Source: Prinia subflava (taxonomy: Eukaryota; Chordata; Aves; Passeriformes; Cisticolidae). Taken from it: a stretch of 64,000 nucleotides of DNA. The stretch lies in NCBI RefSeq assembly GCF_021018805.1, contig NC_086247.1, forward strand, positions 135,635,602 to 135,699,601, written 5' to 3'. Below, one piece after another: positions 1 to 14,000 of the stretch. The notes below the pieces were generated by a model. It did not search any database. It saw nothing but the letters and a program-made list of their open reading frames with translations, and was not told the DNA's origin. The translations under genes and the position numbers were made by a program. The stretch's first letter is position 1, and each line of letters begins with the position of its first letter.

Positions 1-3000
1 ATTGCTTTCAAGAAAAAAATGTATTTAAGTGTCTTGTAATCTCATTTCAATAGTGCTTTTAGTGGGAGTGGAAATGGCATGTAGTAGTTTGCTTAAATAC
101 ACAGTCTTTTACTTCAAGAATTTGTAGCTCATCAAATTTCTGGGGTTGTTGTTGTATGATCCCGTAAGATATAATCTTTACATTATAGTAATATCAGTTC
201 ATTGAGAAATTTTAAGCATTTATTATTTTGAAAATTCAATATCAAATTTTCAGTTTGTATTTGATTTTTTTTCTTTCCACTGTGTGATGGTATCTCTGCT
301 CTTGGTGACTGTAGTAAGTACATCTTCAATTTCAAGCAATATGGCACATACTTGTTAGTAACCTCTTCTAAAGATACAATCCAGAAGATTTTCTTATGGT
401 GGGATTTTTTTGCTGCTGCTGCTAGATTTTTTGTTCTTTTCTAAGTGTTTTTTCCTTTGCAGCTTCTGTTTTATTTTCTTCCTAGCTTCCCAACTCCTGC
501 TTTATGCACTGTGCTTCCTTTACCACAGAGGCAGATAATGAAGAGGTAGAAGGACAAGAAATATCTGTAACAGCAGTTCTTGTGGCTTGCACACAGATAG
601 GGAAACTGGAATAGTTACTGTTTGTTATTCTTTACATCCAGGACTTGTTTGTGATGGCATGATAGGTCCACTTCAACATAGTGTAATGAACTACTGCCTC
701 CAGGGTGCAGATGTGGTAATTGGGAAGGTAGGTGCTGCTGCTCAGTTGCAATTCCGAGTGAAAGAAGTTTGCTTTTTATCACTTCCATTGTCCCTTCCAA
801 AGTTCTTTTGGCTTTACTTCCATTAAGAGCAGTACAAAAGCAGCAGGGTTTTCTTTAGCATTCATTTAGAGGTGGTTATGCTCCTTTGTCTGATCCAGCT
901 TCTAAGGGGAGATAAGGCTTACTTTTTTCCAGTAGATTTGGAGTTATTTGTTAACAGCAGAGGAATGTGAAAGCTAAGGAATCCTGGGATCTTTTCTGAA
1001 TGTAGGGCATGTGATGTTTCAGATGCATCTGTGCTGTGGTTTTTATTTTCTCATTTTCTGAATTAATCTAGTCCCTAATTTTGGATCTCTATATTCCCCT
1101 GCTCTTTCTCCAAATTACTAGTCTACGCTATTTTTGGCGTCCTGTTGTAGTGGGTTTTTTCCTTGTCATAGTTTAAGTCTGCTCATCATTTTGCATGTTA
1201 TCAAGGGACCTTTCTTGTCCTTTTTATTTTATATTCTGGCACTCGTGGGAAAATAAATGAAAAGACAGGAAATAGAAACTCTATTCTTAGTTTTTGTTCC
1301 TTTCAACAGAGAAGTTAGGAACAGTTTTGGGAGCGATCTTATTTATACCTTCCACAACAGGGGTGGGATTGTGAAGGAACTTAATAGTACATCTTTAACA
1401 AGTTACATGTTCCTTTGCTGAAAATTCAAGTTCGGAGGGGTTTTTGCAAGTCTGCAGGAAGAGGGTTTGGGCATTTTCATGGGACAGTAAAATGCACCTA
1501 TCTGATTGATATCGCTTCCAAGTTTACAGTTGTAACCTCAGATTATGGATGCTGCATTCCTAAATTCAGTATGGCCAAGAAAGATACTCCTTTGTCAATT
1601 TTGTTTCCTGTTCTTGGTCAGAGAAACATACTGTGTTTCCTGCTGGTTTGGATTTGTGTATTTTAAATTTAATATTCAGCACAAAGTAAATGTAAGGAAG
1701 AAAGAGGGAAAGTTTCAGGTTAAGCATCTGAAGTTTGCTGGAGCTGGGCAGACTGCAGCGTTATAGGGGATGGTTCTGGGCTCTCCTCCCTGTGGATACT
1801 CTAGAAAATGGCAGGTCTGTCAGCTACCAGTGTTTAATCAAATTTTCTACGGTGAATAGAATAAATATGTGGGAAAAAAAGCCAAGCTGCCCTTGGTTCT
1901 AGGACTTTAAGGTGTGACAGATTTGACCTGCACTAGATGGTTGGCTGCTTTAGTGAGTTTCCTGCTCTGCTCCCAAAGATGCACAGCTCAACCAAATGTA
2001 CGTTAAGAGCTGCTGGAATACTCCTGTATCACCTTTGGATCGGAACCTCTTAAAACTAGAGACTGTGGCATGACCTCAACAAACTTATTTAAGCAATAAT
2101 CCTTTTTTTTTGCAGTGCAAAGGGACTTAGCATAATTAGACATATAATAATTAAACTGCATTAGACATCTAATAGAGATGATTGCCAGAACTTAAGAAGA
2201 ACTTTACTCTCTTTTTACACGTTTTTCAGGCCACTGTCTGAAGTCTGTTCCTTAACATAGAAATCATTGAGATACTGAATGCTATAAGAGCTTAGGAAGT
2301 CCAGAGTGCAGGTAGTATAGATTTCTGCTGCATATTTGGGGGGTGCCTTGTGGTGAAACCTCTCACCTCTTAGTAATTAGTCCTTAAGGTAAAGCAGAGA
2401 CAGCAGTTATGACCATATGTTAATATATTGCTAAGTTTCTCCAAAACAAGTCAGTTAGTTAATTTTTGAAGTTCAGTTTATACATTGTCATATACTGTAT
2501 GTTGTTGATTTGGGGAGGAGGTGTTGTTTAGTTGGGGTTTTTTCTTGTGTTTTAGGCTTTTTTGTTTTGTTTGTATTACCTTTAATATGAATGATAATTA
2601 AAAAGAGATGAATAAAACATCTGGAGATAATGATGTTACATAGTTTAAGCAGCATGCTTCCAGAAGAAGGAAATTAGATCCTTACTGTGGTACTAGAATT
2701 CTCTAATCAATAGAAATGCTGGATACATGGAAATCAATTAACATATTTTATGTTACCATCAAAACACCTCTTGATGATAAGGTCCTTGAAAGAGGCTCCT
2801 GTCCACTGGGTGAAAGGTAAAATGTCAACATGCATCACAGGCTGTTTGGATGCTGGAATTATTTGGTTTTTCTTATTTTACAATTTAAAAAACGATACAA
2901 AAGAAGATCTCAGCACATCCAGAACAAAAAGAAATCATTCTTAACAGAGTATGTTGCCACAGGAAGTTGTCAGTGCTTCTGGATTTGGGAAGTGTGTTAA

Positions 3001-6000
3001 ATGGATCCTTCAGTATGTTGTAGACAGAGAGGTTTGATATTGTGGTGTAGGTTGTCAGTGCAGAACAGAGACTTTCCTTCCAAACCTACTAAACTGTATT
3101 TTTGTCACAGCCACTTATATTTCAGTCTTGCAGAATGAAAAATGTGAAAGAACTGTACTAGTAAAAGTTTTTGCATCAAAATTCTCTTGTGTCTCACTTA
3201 AGAGCTGTTTTAATTTTTATCTACTTCTGGGCAAAATGGGTAAAGATCTAATTTTCTTTTCATGCAGCTTAACTGAGGATTTTTGGGGTGGGGGAGGAGG
3301 AGAGTAGTAAGGAGGAAGAATTTACAGCCAGAGGGAAAATTCCTTCCAACATGTGACTCAACTAGAAGAACAAAGGAATCATAGTTGCAAGTAATCTAGT
3401 ATTTAGCCCAATGAAAATCTCGTTTTCCTCTTGCTTCAGAAAGCTTGTCTTGATGTAGACTTGTGCAGTACAGAGGTAGTGTGAAATGCAGTGGGGAGGT
3501 TTTGCACAGTGCCGCATGCTGAGACAACTGCATCAATGTTTAGCTCTAGCAATAAATGTTTTCTGCCTTCAAGCTGAAGCTTATTTAGCTTGGCTTATCT
3601 GGTGCTGCTGTAGCAACCATCAGTCTCCAGGCAACTGAGGCACATTGACCTCTTCGTTGAAGTGAGTGTAGCACTACTTCAATTTAGCTGCCTGAGACAA
3701 TAATAATGGTGTTGAATGTAAAAAGTGTGAAATTTTCTAGTTTGTATGCAATGGAAATAATAAAACTGTTTAGGTGAAACAATGTTTAGGTTTAACTTGA
3801 AAAAGATTTTGAGTTTGCATGGTGTGTGTTGGTTGCTGAGGCAGTGGTCTTGTAGGCCTTATATAAATGTTGAGAATCTTGCAAGCATTTTTGTACAGCA
3901 GCAGTTCTGCTACTGAAGGTGTTTCATTGCTTAAATAGCAAAGACTGTTGATATTTAGATAGTTAAAATGTCTGTGCTTATGAACAAGTAACTAATTCTT
4001 TATTATTACTCTTTTTGAAATTATAGATGACCTTGAAAGCAGTTACTTTTCTATTAGATCCATTATTTGCCATGTTGCAAGTGTCTGGCTTTCTTTGGAA
4101 TACTGGTATGAGGAAAATAGATTCCTCTATGGGTATACTGAGTTTGTTTCCTAATAAAGTCATTTTTTCTGCTAGCCAATATGAGAAGGAAATTGAGATT
4201 CCTCATATATAGATTAAAGTTCTTAAGTAAAAGAGGTTCTTGGGCAAGATTCAACTTCTGTGTCGTGTAGAGCACATACAGTTTAAGTGTTGTGAAGACA
4301 GATGATGGAAACGATAGAGTAACCAACTTAAGGTGAAAGGGCTTTGTGTTGAAATGATGGCTCTGTTTTCAGTTAGGTCTGTGGAGGAATCCCAGGGTCT
4401 TATCTCTACAAAGCCTCCTTTAAAAAACAAACCAAAACCTGCAACAAAACAAAATCCCTAAACAAAAGGAACCAACCAAACAAAAAAGACCTCTTAATGA
4501 GGTAGCATTCTAGTAGGTTTAAGTTTCTTTTTTATGTCTGGTTTGTAAATAAATAGATCTTAATTGGTTAAAAATTTATATAATATTTAGTTAGTTAACA
4601 TGAAAGAGGGGAATAAAGTGGTAGTACAGTTTAGGTTATAGTGTTTTCACATTATTGGAAGATAGGCCTTCTATCCATGTGGTTTTTAATGACTTCATGT
4701 GCCCTTGTTGTACACTGGGCAGAGGTATAAATTAGTTTCTGTAGGTGTGCCATTAATTTTTCATTTTGCCTTTCAAATCCCACTGTGTTTCCCAGTTGTA
4801 TTCATTCATGCCTTTCTTGGAAAATATTTGACTGCTGGTGTTTGAATGTTAGATGATTTCATTTAATTGAAAGATTTATTTGTATGTTTAATCAAAACAA
4901 TTGATTCTCAAAGACAGTATTTGATTATTAGCTTGTTCATAAGCTGGAGTCTTCATTACAGCTAGAAGTTCAAAGGATTTATTTTCTGCTGCAGACAGAA
5001 AAAGTACTAGTAATGTGAATATTGTATCCACAGAATGATGTCACAAATACATTTTTTCTGACAAATTTAAATAATGGCAATTTGTGCACTTGTAATTAAT
5101 GTTCTTTTTCTTCTTGAATGAAAAGCTGCTTTTTTCTTCTAAGACATCATAAACCCTTTTTCTGAGTTTATTTTAATGTTTCAACCTACTAATTATACTT
5201 TGCAGTTAGTTCTTTTATTTCAGCCAGGTGGTGAAAACATTTTTTGTGCAATTGGACCTTGATTATCTGTTTTAAAAAACCCCCAAACTTTCAAGGGCTT
5301 CAGAGTGTTTGGATGGTAATGGTGGCAGTATGGGAGGGCTATCTTTTCAATCTCAGCGTTGCTTTCATAGAATGAATGTGTAAAAAACTGTGGTGGATGT
5401 TTGGGTTTGATTTGCGTTGGTGATTGTGATAGCAGGTGAGGTGAGGTTTGCTGTAAAAATTCGCTCTGATTCCAGTCATCAGTAGTGCTGTAGGTTGTTT
5501 TAGTCAAGTGGTCAATATTGTTTGCTTTAAATTCAGTTATGTTCAACTTAAGACAGCCAAAACATATATTAAAAAAGATGTAAATCAAAGTATCAAATTT
5601 AATTAAAATATATGAACAGTAATGATCATACTACAGATTAATATTGTTTTGTGTTGTGCTAGTTGTTTTGAAAAGTCAGATGATAATTTTTGGAAGAAAT
5701 GTGGGAACTGTATTTTATTAAGGATTTTCTGTGTTGTGTTCCATCCGTGTTTCTTGGCATATAGGAAAATAAACAGGAATTTAGATTTTTGTTTTTCCAT
5801 TGGAAACAAGCTCTTGATAAGCCTTCTGAGATACCTAAGCAAACTCTGTATTTGTGGTGAAAACTTCCAAGGGTTGTGTTGCAGGAAGAGATGCGTGAGA
5901 AGGGGTTGATGCAGCAGGACTCCCGTGTGTGGTATTGAGGATTGTGCTGCTGTGGGTGTGCTGTGCCATCCCGAGGGCAGCTGCCCATTCACAGGAGGAG

Positions 6001-9000
6001 AGTGATGATGGGGACTGGAGTTCCCTCACCTCTCCTAAATGCACTTAAAGGTTGTACCATAGGTACTGATAGAATAAAAGGAACTGATAGCATGTTCTTC
6101 CAATTGCCTTCAATACCCAAGCAAAGGCCTTAAAAATTCTGGGGATAAAATAATATTGCTTCACTTGCCCAAGTTAAGGTAGGAAACAGAAGGCAAGGTT
6201 GCTTCTTCTGCTGTTTCTGGATAGGCAGCTCTTTTCTCCTCTCAAGAAAAGAAAATAATTTTATATATGCACATTGTATTTTTTCAATTATAATTATGTG
6301 TATAGAATTAATATGTGTTCATATTTAATATAATTTAATTTCTGCCCAAGTTTTAATTATTTAATTGTTCAGATAAATGTTGCTTGCCATAGACCAAAAT
6401 GCATCAGCTTAAGATGTCTTCTAGATGAAGTAAACTGATGCTAACTCTTGGTCCTGTGCTTGCATTTCCTTCATATTTCATGAAGCTGGACAAGCATGGA
6501 AAGTGTTTGTAACATCTCAGAAGTGTAGCAGGACAGCTTGCAAAAAACTTAGCTTTAAATTTCATCTGCATCGAAATTTTTGATATGATTTCAGTAGTAT
6601 TTAGCCATAAGTAGTTGTTGGGGGTATCTCTCATGCACTTTATTTCTTGACTTTGTATTAGTAAGAGCAAGAGGTAATTCTACACTTATATCACAACATC
6701 ATGCTCTGATGAATAACCTGGTATGATTGGTAAATGGTGTGACCCCAACCACAGGAATCAATGATATGTTTTTATTTTAAACAAGAAATAAAATTAACCT
6801 CTGAAATTATTTTTGACAAATAAATATTGGGGGAAATAGGTAATTAGGTAATGTGTCACTAATTGTAAAGCATTATGATGACATAATACAAAGCTACAAT
6901 ATAGCAATGACACTTTTTAAAGCAGAGAGGGAAAGGGGTATTGATTGGATATAAACTGATTAAGAAGCTGTCTTGAAATTGGTCGTCTGGCCATCCTAGT
7001 TGCCCTATCAGGAAAGGAAGAGAGTTCAGTAATGGTTTAACTACAATTAAATCCCTCCCCTTCCTTTGTGGAAACTCAACTGTAGGCATTTCGGCATTAG
7101 CCTAAACAATGGTTTTGAATATGTTAAGCCTCTAACAATTAGGGAGCAGTTTGGGGCATTGAATAATGTGGAATGATGCAATTGAACCTGACAGCTTCAA
7201 CAGTCAGCCTACTCATGGGACCCAAAAGTTGTTCACACTTGGTTTCATCTCTCATCACACGCTGAGTATTAAAACCTTACTGGTGTGGAGCTGAGACAGA
7301 AATGAGGCCTGTTATCAGAAAATATTTTGTAGCATAAAACTTGAAAGGAATGGGAGAAAAGGCATGTTCAAAGAGTCTCAAAGTTTTGAGACTCAATCTG
7401 ATTGCATGCAGCTAAATATTGTCTCATTTTTCTCCCCTTTGTTTTTTTCTGCTGAAAGAACATGTAACTTTTGATTGAAGAGACTACTTTCCCTGGAAAT
7501 TTCAGATAGGAGTAAATGTTCAGATATGAATGATCTGGAAACTTTATAGTCATACTGTTAAATACTATCCTAGAGATGCAAACAAATATAAAACTATTCT
7601 AAATATTTTGGAGAACATCTATGTATACAAGTTAAATGTAGGTAACTTTCAAGTCTTGTTCTTTAATTAGAAGAATATGCTTGTATTTTCTCTCTTGCTG
7701 TAGAGGAAGCATTCTTAAACATCAGTTAAATATCAATCATTTCTTACTGCACATGGGCATTCTCTGAATTACAATGCACCGTCCTTCTGCGCTGCTCTGC
7801 TGCTTATGGCTTTACTGATTTATTGAACATGCCGTAAAGGAAAGCAGGGTGTTGTATACCTCTAGATGGGCTCAAATCCTTCTGCTAAAATATTTTCAGG
7901 AAAATTTGCTGCCTTTTCAAAATAAATACTTAGTAGTCTTGGGGTTTTATTAGTTCATACATTTTGATCATGTATTGTGTTGAGTGTTTAAATAGAAACA
8001 GTTGAAATAAAGAATAATACAGCCTTAAAAGTTCTGCATTTTAGAACATGTGTCAGTCCTGTGACCTTAATATGTATTGACAGGATGATTGCGCATTTTT
8101 AATAAATGCTTGCTACAGCTTGTTTCAACTGTGAGTGAAACATGAAGCTCCTATTTCACCTTTAAATAATGTAGCACTCCTCCACCTTCTCTACTTCCTT
8201 GTCATATGAAGTCGTCACATATAACAGAAAGCTTCACAAATCATTATTCTTGTCATTTTGCATTGCCATTTTAAAAAAGTATTTTCAAAAGTTTTTTATT
8301 TGCCTTCAACTTACTTGAACAATTTTCTTGTGTCTTTTTGCTTTAAGAGCTGCATAGGATGCAGGATAGCATTGAAACTTGTATAAGACACCTTTAATAT
8401 TTTAAAATGCAAACAGGAGTAACGTTTAGGGTGAAACCACTACTTGTGAAAAAACTCAGGTTCTTAGATACTGTTTAAATCCTGCTAAGTCTTTTGATCT
8501 GTTTTATCAACCCACTTAGCAAACGTTTAATTCCTTTGATGTCTTCTGTTTTGTGGTGTGATAGTTAACTCGACAAACTTCAGCAACTCCCTTCAAGATA
8601 CTTAGGTACTTTCAGAAAGTTCTTAAAGCTATTTGTGCATGTTTTAGTCAAATAAACGTGTATTCCCCTTGCTGATTATAGCTGCCCTGCCATCATAAAT
8701 TAATACATAGCTGCTAATTCACCGTTTTAAGCAGCCTTGCAGTGAATTACATGGACTGAGAGCTAAGTATAGAAGCTTCTGTGTGAGATGTGAGCAGTAC
8801 ATACACTTATTGGGATTAAACTAAATCTTTTAGGGAAATATGCTAAAACTAAACAGAAATAAGACCTGGTGTTTGGAGTTTAAAACCTGCCCCGATACTA
8901 TGAGAACTCATAACTCATATCATATAAACTTCCATTTTCCTAGTCTGGCCTTTTAGATATGGTTGAATGATAGCACTGGTTGAATCTCATAATACTCCAT

Positions 9001-10959
9001 TCTGTAAGGCTTTATCAGTGAAAGGATTTGACTGAAGTTTGTTCGGTTTTGAGGGGAAAACAGCTGAAGGTTGCTGGGAACAGCAATAGTTAAGTTGGAA
9101 CTGCCCTATGGGCATTCTTTTACGGAAAATAGCAGGAGCTGTGCAGTATTGCTGCCTTCGTCAGTGTCACAGTACTAATATATATTGTGTTTCTGGAAGC
9201 TGTTATAGCTGGGTAGCTGGAATTGTGTGCTTTATTTTTGAGACTTAGAAATAATTCAGATTAATTCTACCGAAGATACGCAATTCTTGGAAAAAACCCC
9301 AACAAACAACCAGAAGAAGTAAGAGCCATATTTGAAGCGACACTGTGGTTCCAAGTCTAGTAATTTTGCAAGTACCTGTAAACTAAAAAGTGATTGAAGC
9401 CCTAATCATTGTAAGCAATTACTTGTGGCTTTTTCTAACTTTGTGACAGTAGAAGAATGTAAATATCAGGGACAATTTCTCACCAGTATATAGTAAATAA
9501 AGCATCATTGAAAACAGTTGTGTGAATTCATAAAAGTCCATTCATCAAGTTTAATACATTGGCAGAAAGCCAAAAGTTAATGGTAGTGTGTGATTCTTTC
9601 CAGAGACATAGTTTATACTCTGTAATATTTTGCTGTAATAACCAGTATGTTTCCCCTGTCTCTCGTGTGCAGTTATGCATGTCAAAATGTCCCACAAATT
9701 GAGTTCCTTACTGTTCACCTTCTTTTTTCATTTTTCAAAAAAAGTTTCATTTGTAAGGGTTGTTTACATTTTCTTAGAAGATTAATTTTAAAACCAGTGA
9801 TCACCCAGGTTTGTGTATCTTTGATTCTACCTCCTCTACCCCCACCCAGCCGCAATCTTTTCTTTGTTCTGAAATAATTTTTTAACAGGTAGGAAAATGC
9901 CTTTAAAATAAGCAGCCATGCTTTTAATTTCTTTGATTGCCTGTCTCTGCAACTTAGCATTTGTCACAAATCTTTTTTTCTTCGAAAGGGAAAAAGCATA
10001 AGCAGCCAAGGAAGAAGGTATTTTTATTGCGTTGGATTATGCAAGATTTTGGCCAGCCTCCTTAGCTTCATCTGTTTAAGGGTTCATTTTCGCTTGTTTG
10101 GCACAAGTCCCAGCAGAGACCTTCAGAATTGTGGTTAGCAACATGAATGAACACAAACTTTGGGAGCTCTTCAATAAGTAGAGCTGGCCAACTGCCAAAA
10201 ATACAGTTCCTTATATGGGGTCAGGGCAAAGCTGTGGTTCCCAGAGCCCCCTATTGTATAGAAAACATACTTGTAATGGCTGTTTGCGTTCTTTAAAATA
10301 AAAACAAAACAAAACAAAAAAACACCAGGCTTCCAAGTCTATCAAAATAGGAAGTAACAAAATACTGTGCACGTTTTACTAATGATGGAGTCGAGCAAAG
10401 GAAATATGGCTCTGTGTAGTTAAACTGTAGAGCTGAAAGTTGGACCTTTTGACCTCCACAGCCGGCTTGTGATGTAAGGAACCCAAGCATTTGTGAGACA
10501 TCTGTTGTCTACCTGCCCTTATTTTGTAAATGGTTTAATAAGATTAAATAATTAGTAGGATAACCACATGGTCGCCATGCTACTAAGTCCTAGCATTGAG
10601 CGCATACTTCAGGATCGCAAGGACGTCTGCCCGTCCTGCAAACTGTGGTTGTTTTAAAATGCACTTGAGGTATTTTTAGTATTTGCTACAGTACTTTCTT
10701 ATTAGAAGGGTTTTCTTTAATCAGAAGATCTTGCCAACCACAAGTACAACACACTTTAAAACCTTACCTATTTTAAAAGTACTGCAATTTCATTTTTATA
10801 CTCACAAATGCAAAACATTTTTTCTTTTAAATACACTGTTTTAAAAAGCATTCAACTTACAAAAATAATAAATGTGCATTAAGAAGGCTTCTTCAAAGTA
10901 CATTTAGCATTTCTTCCCGTTACAAAAAAAAGATTCAAGTTTTAATTGGTTTCTTGCAG
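1..10959 (+). other. MLLT10: MLLT10 intron (partial), no exon seen
   Basis: The acceptor at 10958-10959 closes an intron that starts left of the window. I looked for the Ser/Pro-rich exon that precedes this point in AF10 and did not find it. The open frames here are short, overlap on both strands and match nothing I recognise. The sequence is AT-rich. It contains small A/C-rich or T/G-rich tracts (about 2540-2580, 4425-4495, 9293-9315, 10298-10325). Blocks of unusually non-repetitive texture occur near 3480-3690 and 6840-7330. Confidence 0.75.
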
Positions 10960-11077
10960 GCAAACACCCTACCTGGATCTTCTCTCAGTCTGCCTCCATC
11001 CCACATGTACGGCAATAGGCTGAATCCAAATTCAGCCATGGCAGCGCTTATAGCTCAGTCTGAGAACAGCCAAGCAG
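10960..11077 (+). CDS. MLLT10: MLLT10 coding exon (first in window)
   Basis: The exon encodes about 39 residues including MYGNRLNPN and AALIAQSENSQA, a low-complexity Ser/Pro region of AF10. The acceptor follows a T-rich run ending ttcttgcag, and the donor is gtaagc at 11078. It ends with one base of a split Asp codon completed in the next exon. Confidence 0.93.
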
Positions 11078-14000
11078 GTAAGCTTCCTCTGCAAATGTGC
11101 GGCTTCACACAACTCCTTGTTTTTTAAAGGACTGTTAAATTGTGTTTTTGATTTCTGCTCAACTTCAGGCTATTAAACGTCTGTACAAAGTTGTTCTGTG
11201 TTAGAGGTAAATTCTCAGTTGTTCTGTGGAGCAGCGCGGGTTTTCTTCCCCCTTTTTTCCCCTCGGTGTGTGAAATGTAAATGTTTAAGCAGAGCCATCA
11301 GCAGGCAGGAATGCACCAGTGTCTCTTGTGACTCCTGTGATTGATGCGCTCAGTTCCCAGCTCTTTGCAGCCGGAGTGACACAGCTCTGGGTTTTGTCGT
11401 GAATAGTTGAAACCTTTATTTGCATAATTCATGAAATTGCATTACATACAAGTTCGTGTGAAAGAGATCCCGTTAGAGAACTTGTGCAGCGTTTAATAAT
11501 CTTGTGAATATTTACCGATTGGCATTTGGTACGGCGGGCTCTCCGCTGCGGTTTTAATGAGCCGCTGGCTTTGCTTTGTTTCATTCCCTCCGTAAGGATT
11601 TGTTGACATGTCGTAGTAGTCATGCCTGTTTGGGGGAAGGGAATGAGTTTAGCAGTTTACCAAGAATGGATCAGTCATGTCTTTGCCCTCCAAGGGGTCG
11701 GAGGTCGCTTGACTCAGAATAGGGGGAGGGCAACCTTGAAGGGGGCAGATAGGGTTATTTTATTGAGAGGCCATAGGGAAAATAACCCTTTTGAGTCCTT
11801 CCAAGCAAAACGTTTTCGTATATTTAATGAGGCCTTTTTTGTTTGTTTTACTACCTTTTTAGCAAGGGGCTTTCCTATACTTTGCTTATAAATAGGAATT
11901 AGTGAATTATACGCTTTCATAAAGTTTTCAGTAAATTTGCAGAATAATGCATGCTTGTTAGATGGCAGCAGTAAGTTTAATACGTTATATATTTTATGAG
12001 TTGTTTTGGGATGCAAAGTGTTAAAAAAATACAGAGCATCAGGATTTGCTGTGATAAGCATACAGATTAGCTGTCCACAGCTGTGATTCATTACTTTCAC
12101 CGTACAAATTAAAAGTGGCTGAGGGGAGGGTACTGCAAATGCAAACCACGCTTCTGTGCTGTAAAACTGAAAGGAATGAAAGAAGTGAACATAATCCATG
12201 GCCTGGTACAGCCTCAGAAATGTGTAAGGACAACACCTTACATGCTACAGTTCAGCAATCTTAAACTAGTTACTTATTCACTCTTCAGCAGTAACTACAG
12301 ATAGAAGTTGAGATTGAAGGTATTTTTAAAATACCTACATCAAATATTAAAACTCTTATCTAAGAAAAGGTGATTTATCAGCTGTGAAATATTTACACTG
12401 CAGATCAAGATCTCGGAGATAACAGCCGAAGCCTTGTTGGCAGAGGAGGATCACCCAGAGGAAGTCTCTCACCACGGTAAGCATTATTTACATTGGAGAG
12501 TGCAGGCAGAGGAAATGTTTTAAGATTTGCAAACTTCACTATCTTTTTACCAGCAATACCAAAGTGCTTTAAAAGCCCATATATATAAAAATATAAACAC
12601 ACATGTATAAATACATGTTTTTTTATATTGACATATCCATCTAAAAAAAATCCCTAATACATCCAGAGAGCTAAAATTGTGCTGAAATTTACTTTTGTAT
12701 CAACTGAAATTAGGTTTACAAATTAAGGTTTGTAGGTAGGTTAGTTTACTCCCTTACCTAAGAAATGAAGTTTTGCTTTAGAAGGATTTATCTGTCATTT
12801 AATACATATGTACTGCTGATCTCAGTTTTTTACCACAATTCTAGTTTAGTAATTGCAAAAATTCCCAAATCCCCTATACTCAACAGTGATCACAGCAATA
12901 AGATGGTGTAAAACACTGAATATCAGTAAAAATTCCAAGCAAATATTTTCTTCCTTTCCCCTCACAACTTCAAAATTTATAGCAAATACAAGAAAGTATT
13001 TTTTTGTTCTGCTGCAATTTCACAATTCCTAGAAAACTTTGAGATAAGAATTCTGCTGAAACGGTGTCATTCTATTTTGTTTTAAAATATTTGCTGTTAA
13101 AAATTCAATATTATGTTTTAATTATTTCAGTAATACTTTCTGTATATTTTAAGCAAATCTTTGTTTTAGAGAGTTTTCCATACGAGGGCTTTATATTTCC
13201 AATATGAGTTAGATTTTGTGATATTATTACTGTATTTTTTTACTTAGAGACTAACAATAAAAAATATTCATCTGAAAAGAAGATTTATCCTGAAAAAGAT
13301 TTTAGGATAGCTAAAAACCACTAGTTACACAGAAATAGCATTATGAATATAGCAATAATGAATTTTATTGTTATAGCATGTGTTTATTGTGGTAATTTAT
13401 AACAAATATCTCCAAATTAGATAATTTAATGTTCATGCCTGGTGTTGTTGGTCTTGTATTATATTCCTTAATTAATCAAAAGACATCTTGCTGGATGAGT
13501 TGAGATTATCCATTACAATACTTAGGTGTTATTACCTAATCATGAACTTGTTTTTAAGTTTACCAGTATGTGTTGCTTCTAAAATAATAAATAGAGAATT
13601 CCCAAATTAGTTTAGTTGGTATTCTTAGCATAAATATGTATACTTACATTAGCATATAAATTGATCTATACAGACAAGGAATTTCAGAGAATTTTGCAAA
13701 GGGAAATGCTCAACAATTAGGACATTCCAGAAGTTTTGATTTGATATTAAGTAGTCCTCTTATGCATACATGTTGTGATAATGATGAGTTGTAATGCCTT
13801 CTTAGTTAATGTGCAAAGACCTGGTCTGTGCACAATTTGCATCGGTCATAGCTGTGTTCTTTTGGTCAAATACTTGGGAAAGTAGATTTCTTGAATATGA
13901 TGCACACACAAGAGTGTGTGTGCTCAGGGTATGGACAGGCCTTGCAGCATGGTGAAATACCAACTGGTTTGGATGGGGGTGCTGAAGGAGAACTGGATGG

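Noticed and set aside
5603..5992. 129-, 109- and 95-codon overlapping frames
   Set aside because: Several frames are open at once on both strands, with no homology recognised.
11714..12199. 161-codon - strand frame between two MLLT10 exons
   Set aside because: It has no recognisable domain, is antisense in an intron, and its composition is what AT-rich DNA gives by chance.
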